From positions 1 to 25,530 of the forward strand of contig DAOVCL010000005.1 in the NCBI GenBank assembly GCA_030670005.1: a DNA stretch of 25,530 nucleotides, given 5' to 3'. Below, piece after piece: positions 25,402 through 25,530 of the stretch (within the stretch, counting starts at the first letter, position 1; every line of letters begins with the position of its first letter). Both the position numbers and the translations under genes were made by a program. The DNA is from Candidatus Zixiibacteriota bacterium (lineage in GTDB: Bacteria; SM23-81; DAOVCL01). The notes beneath the pieces are model-generated. The model did no database searches. It was not told the origin of the DNA and worked only from the letters and a program-made list of their open reading frames with translations.

Positions 25402-25530
25402 ATGTTCTTTTATCGCAGGAAAACAGTGAGGAAAACCCTGGCCTTGGTTGTTGGCCTGCTGCTCCTCACCCTGGGGGCCACTACCTTGGCCCAGAACCTC
25501 AAGCTTGGTTATATAGATTCGATTAGGATC
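25402..25530 (+). CDS. skp: Periplasmic chaperone Skp/OmpH-like, 3' end cut by window
   Basis: Only the first 43 codons are present. They give MFFYRRKTVRKTLALVVGLL with a signal peptide ending GATTLAQ, then NLKLGYIDSIRI. The words KLGYIDSIRI match the conserved start of the mature OmpH/Skp family (IGYVDsqRi), which carries unfolded outer membrane proteins to BAM. AAGGAGGG lies four to five bases before ATG 25402. The gene normally sits right after bamA; here 8.9 kb intervene. Identity rests on a short stretch. Confidence 0.75.
   Translation, partial: MFFYRRKTVRKTLALVVGLLLLTLGATTLAQNLKLGYIDSIRI

Noticed and set aside
25296..25526. 76-codon + strand frame at the right end
   Set aside because: It starts in repeat sequence and runs through the skp start in a different frame. 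The 25402 frame has a strong ribosome binding site, a signal peptide and the OmpH-type words.

Overview
The window is a gene-dense piece of a diderm bacterial chromosome. bamA and an skp/ompH start show an outer membrane. A 1208-residue secreted protein ends in a QNYPNPFNP-type domain, the C-terminal sorting domain seen on type IX secretion cargo in the Fibrobacteres-Chlorobi-Bacteroidetes group and neighbouring candidate phyla (WOR-3, TA06, Latescibacteria and similar). I therefore infer an uncultured or poorly described lineage near that group, but no marker here fixes the phylum. Almost every real gene lies on the + strand. Non-ATG starts (TTG, GTG) with good ribosome binding sites are common.

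Positions 1-5506 are a tight operon-like run: ribF (cut by the window edge), rpsO (TTG start inside the end of ribF), pnp, an M16 zinc protease, a six-repeat TPR protein and a small helical protein. It ends in a hairpin plus T-run at 5523-5558. The 3-methyladenine DNA glycosylase gene starts directly after that T-run. A 525-base non-coding stretch follows (6129-6653). It holds a 99-bp inverted-repeat element resembling a MITE and a train of small hairpins. Then come radA and a two-gene nucleotidyltransferase cassette that looks like a toxin-antitoxin or mobile-type insertion before tgt.

Positions 9010-16443 return to housekeeping genes: tgt, yajC, fmt, a DUF116 membrane/cysteine protein, rng, rplU (with no rpmA after it) and bamA. 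Most are overlapping or nearly so. skp/ompH, the usual neighbour of bamA, appears only at 25402 and is cut by the window end; only its first 43 codons are visible.

Between bamA and skp lies an 8.8-kb block (16538-25288) of five exported proteins. These are a metzincin-type metalloprotease with an Ig-like domain, an unrecognised AT-rich exported protein, an outer-membrane-barrel-like protein fused to a transglutaminase-like cysteine domain, an NTF2-like exported protein, and the 1208-residue multidomain protein (beta-propellers, Ig-like, beta-helix, sorting domain). This is the most unusual part of the window. It looks like a lineage-specific cell-surface module inserted into the outer-membrane-biogenesis locus. 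A perfect 22-bp tandem duplication carrying two TATAAT boxes sits at its left edge, and dispersed repeats sit at its right edge.
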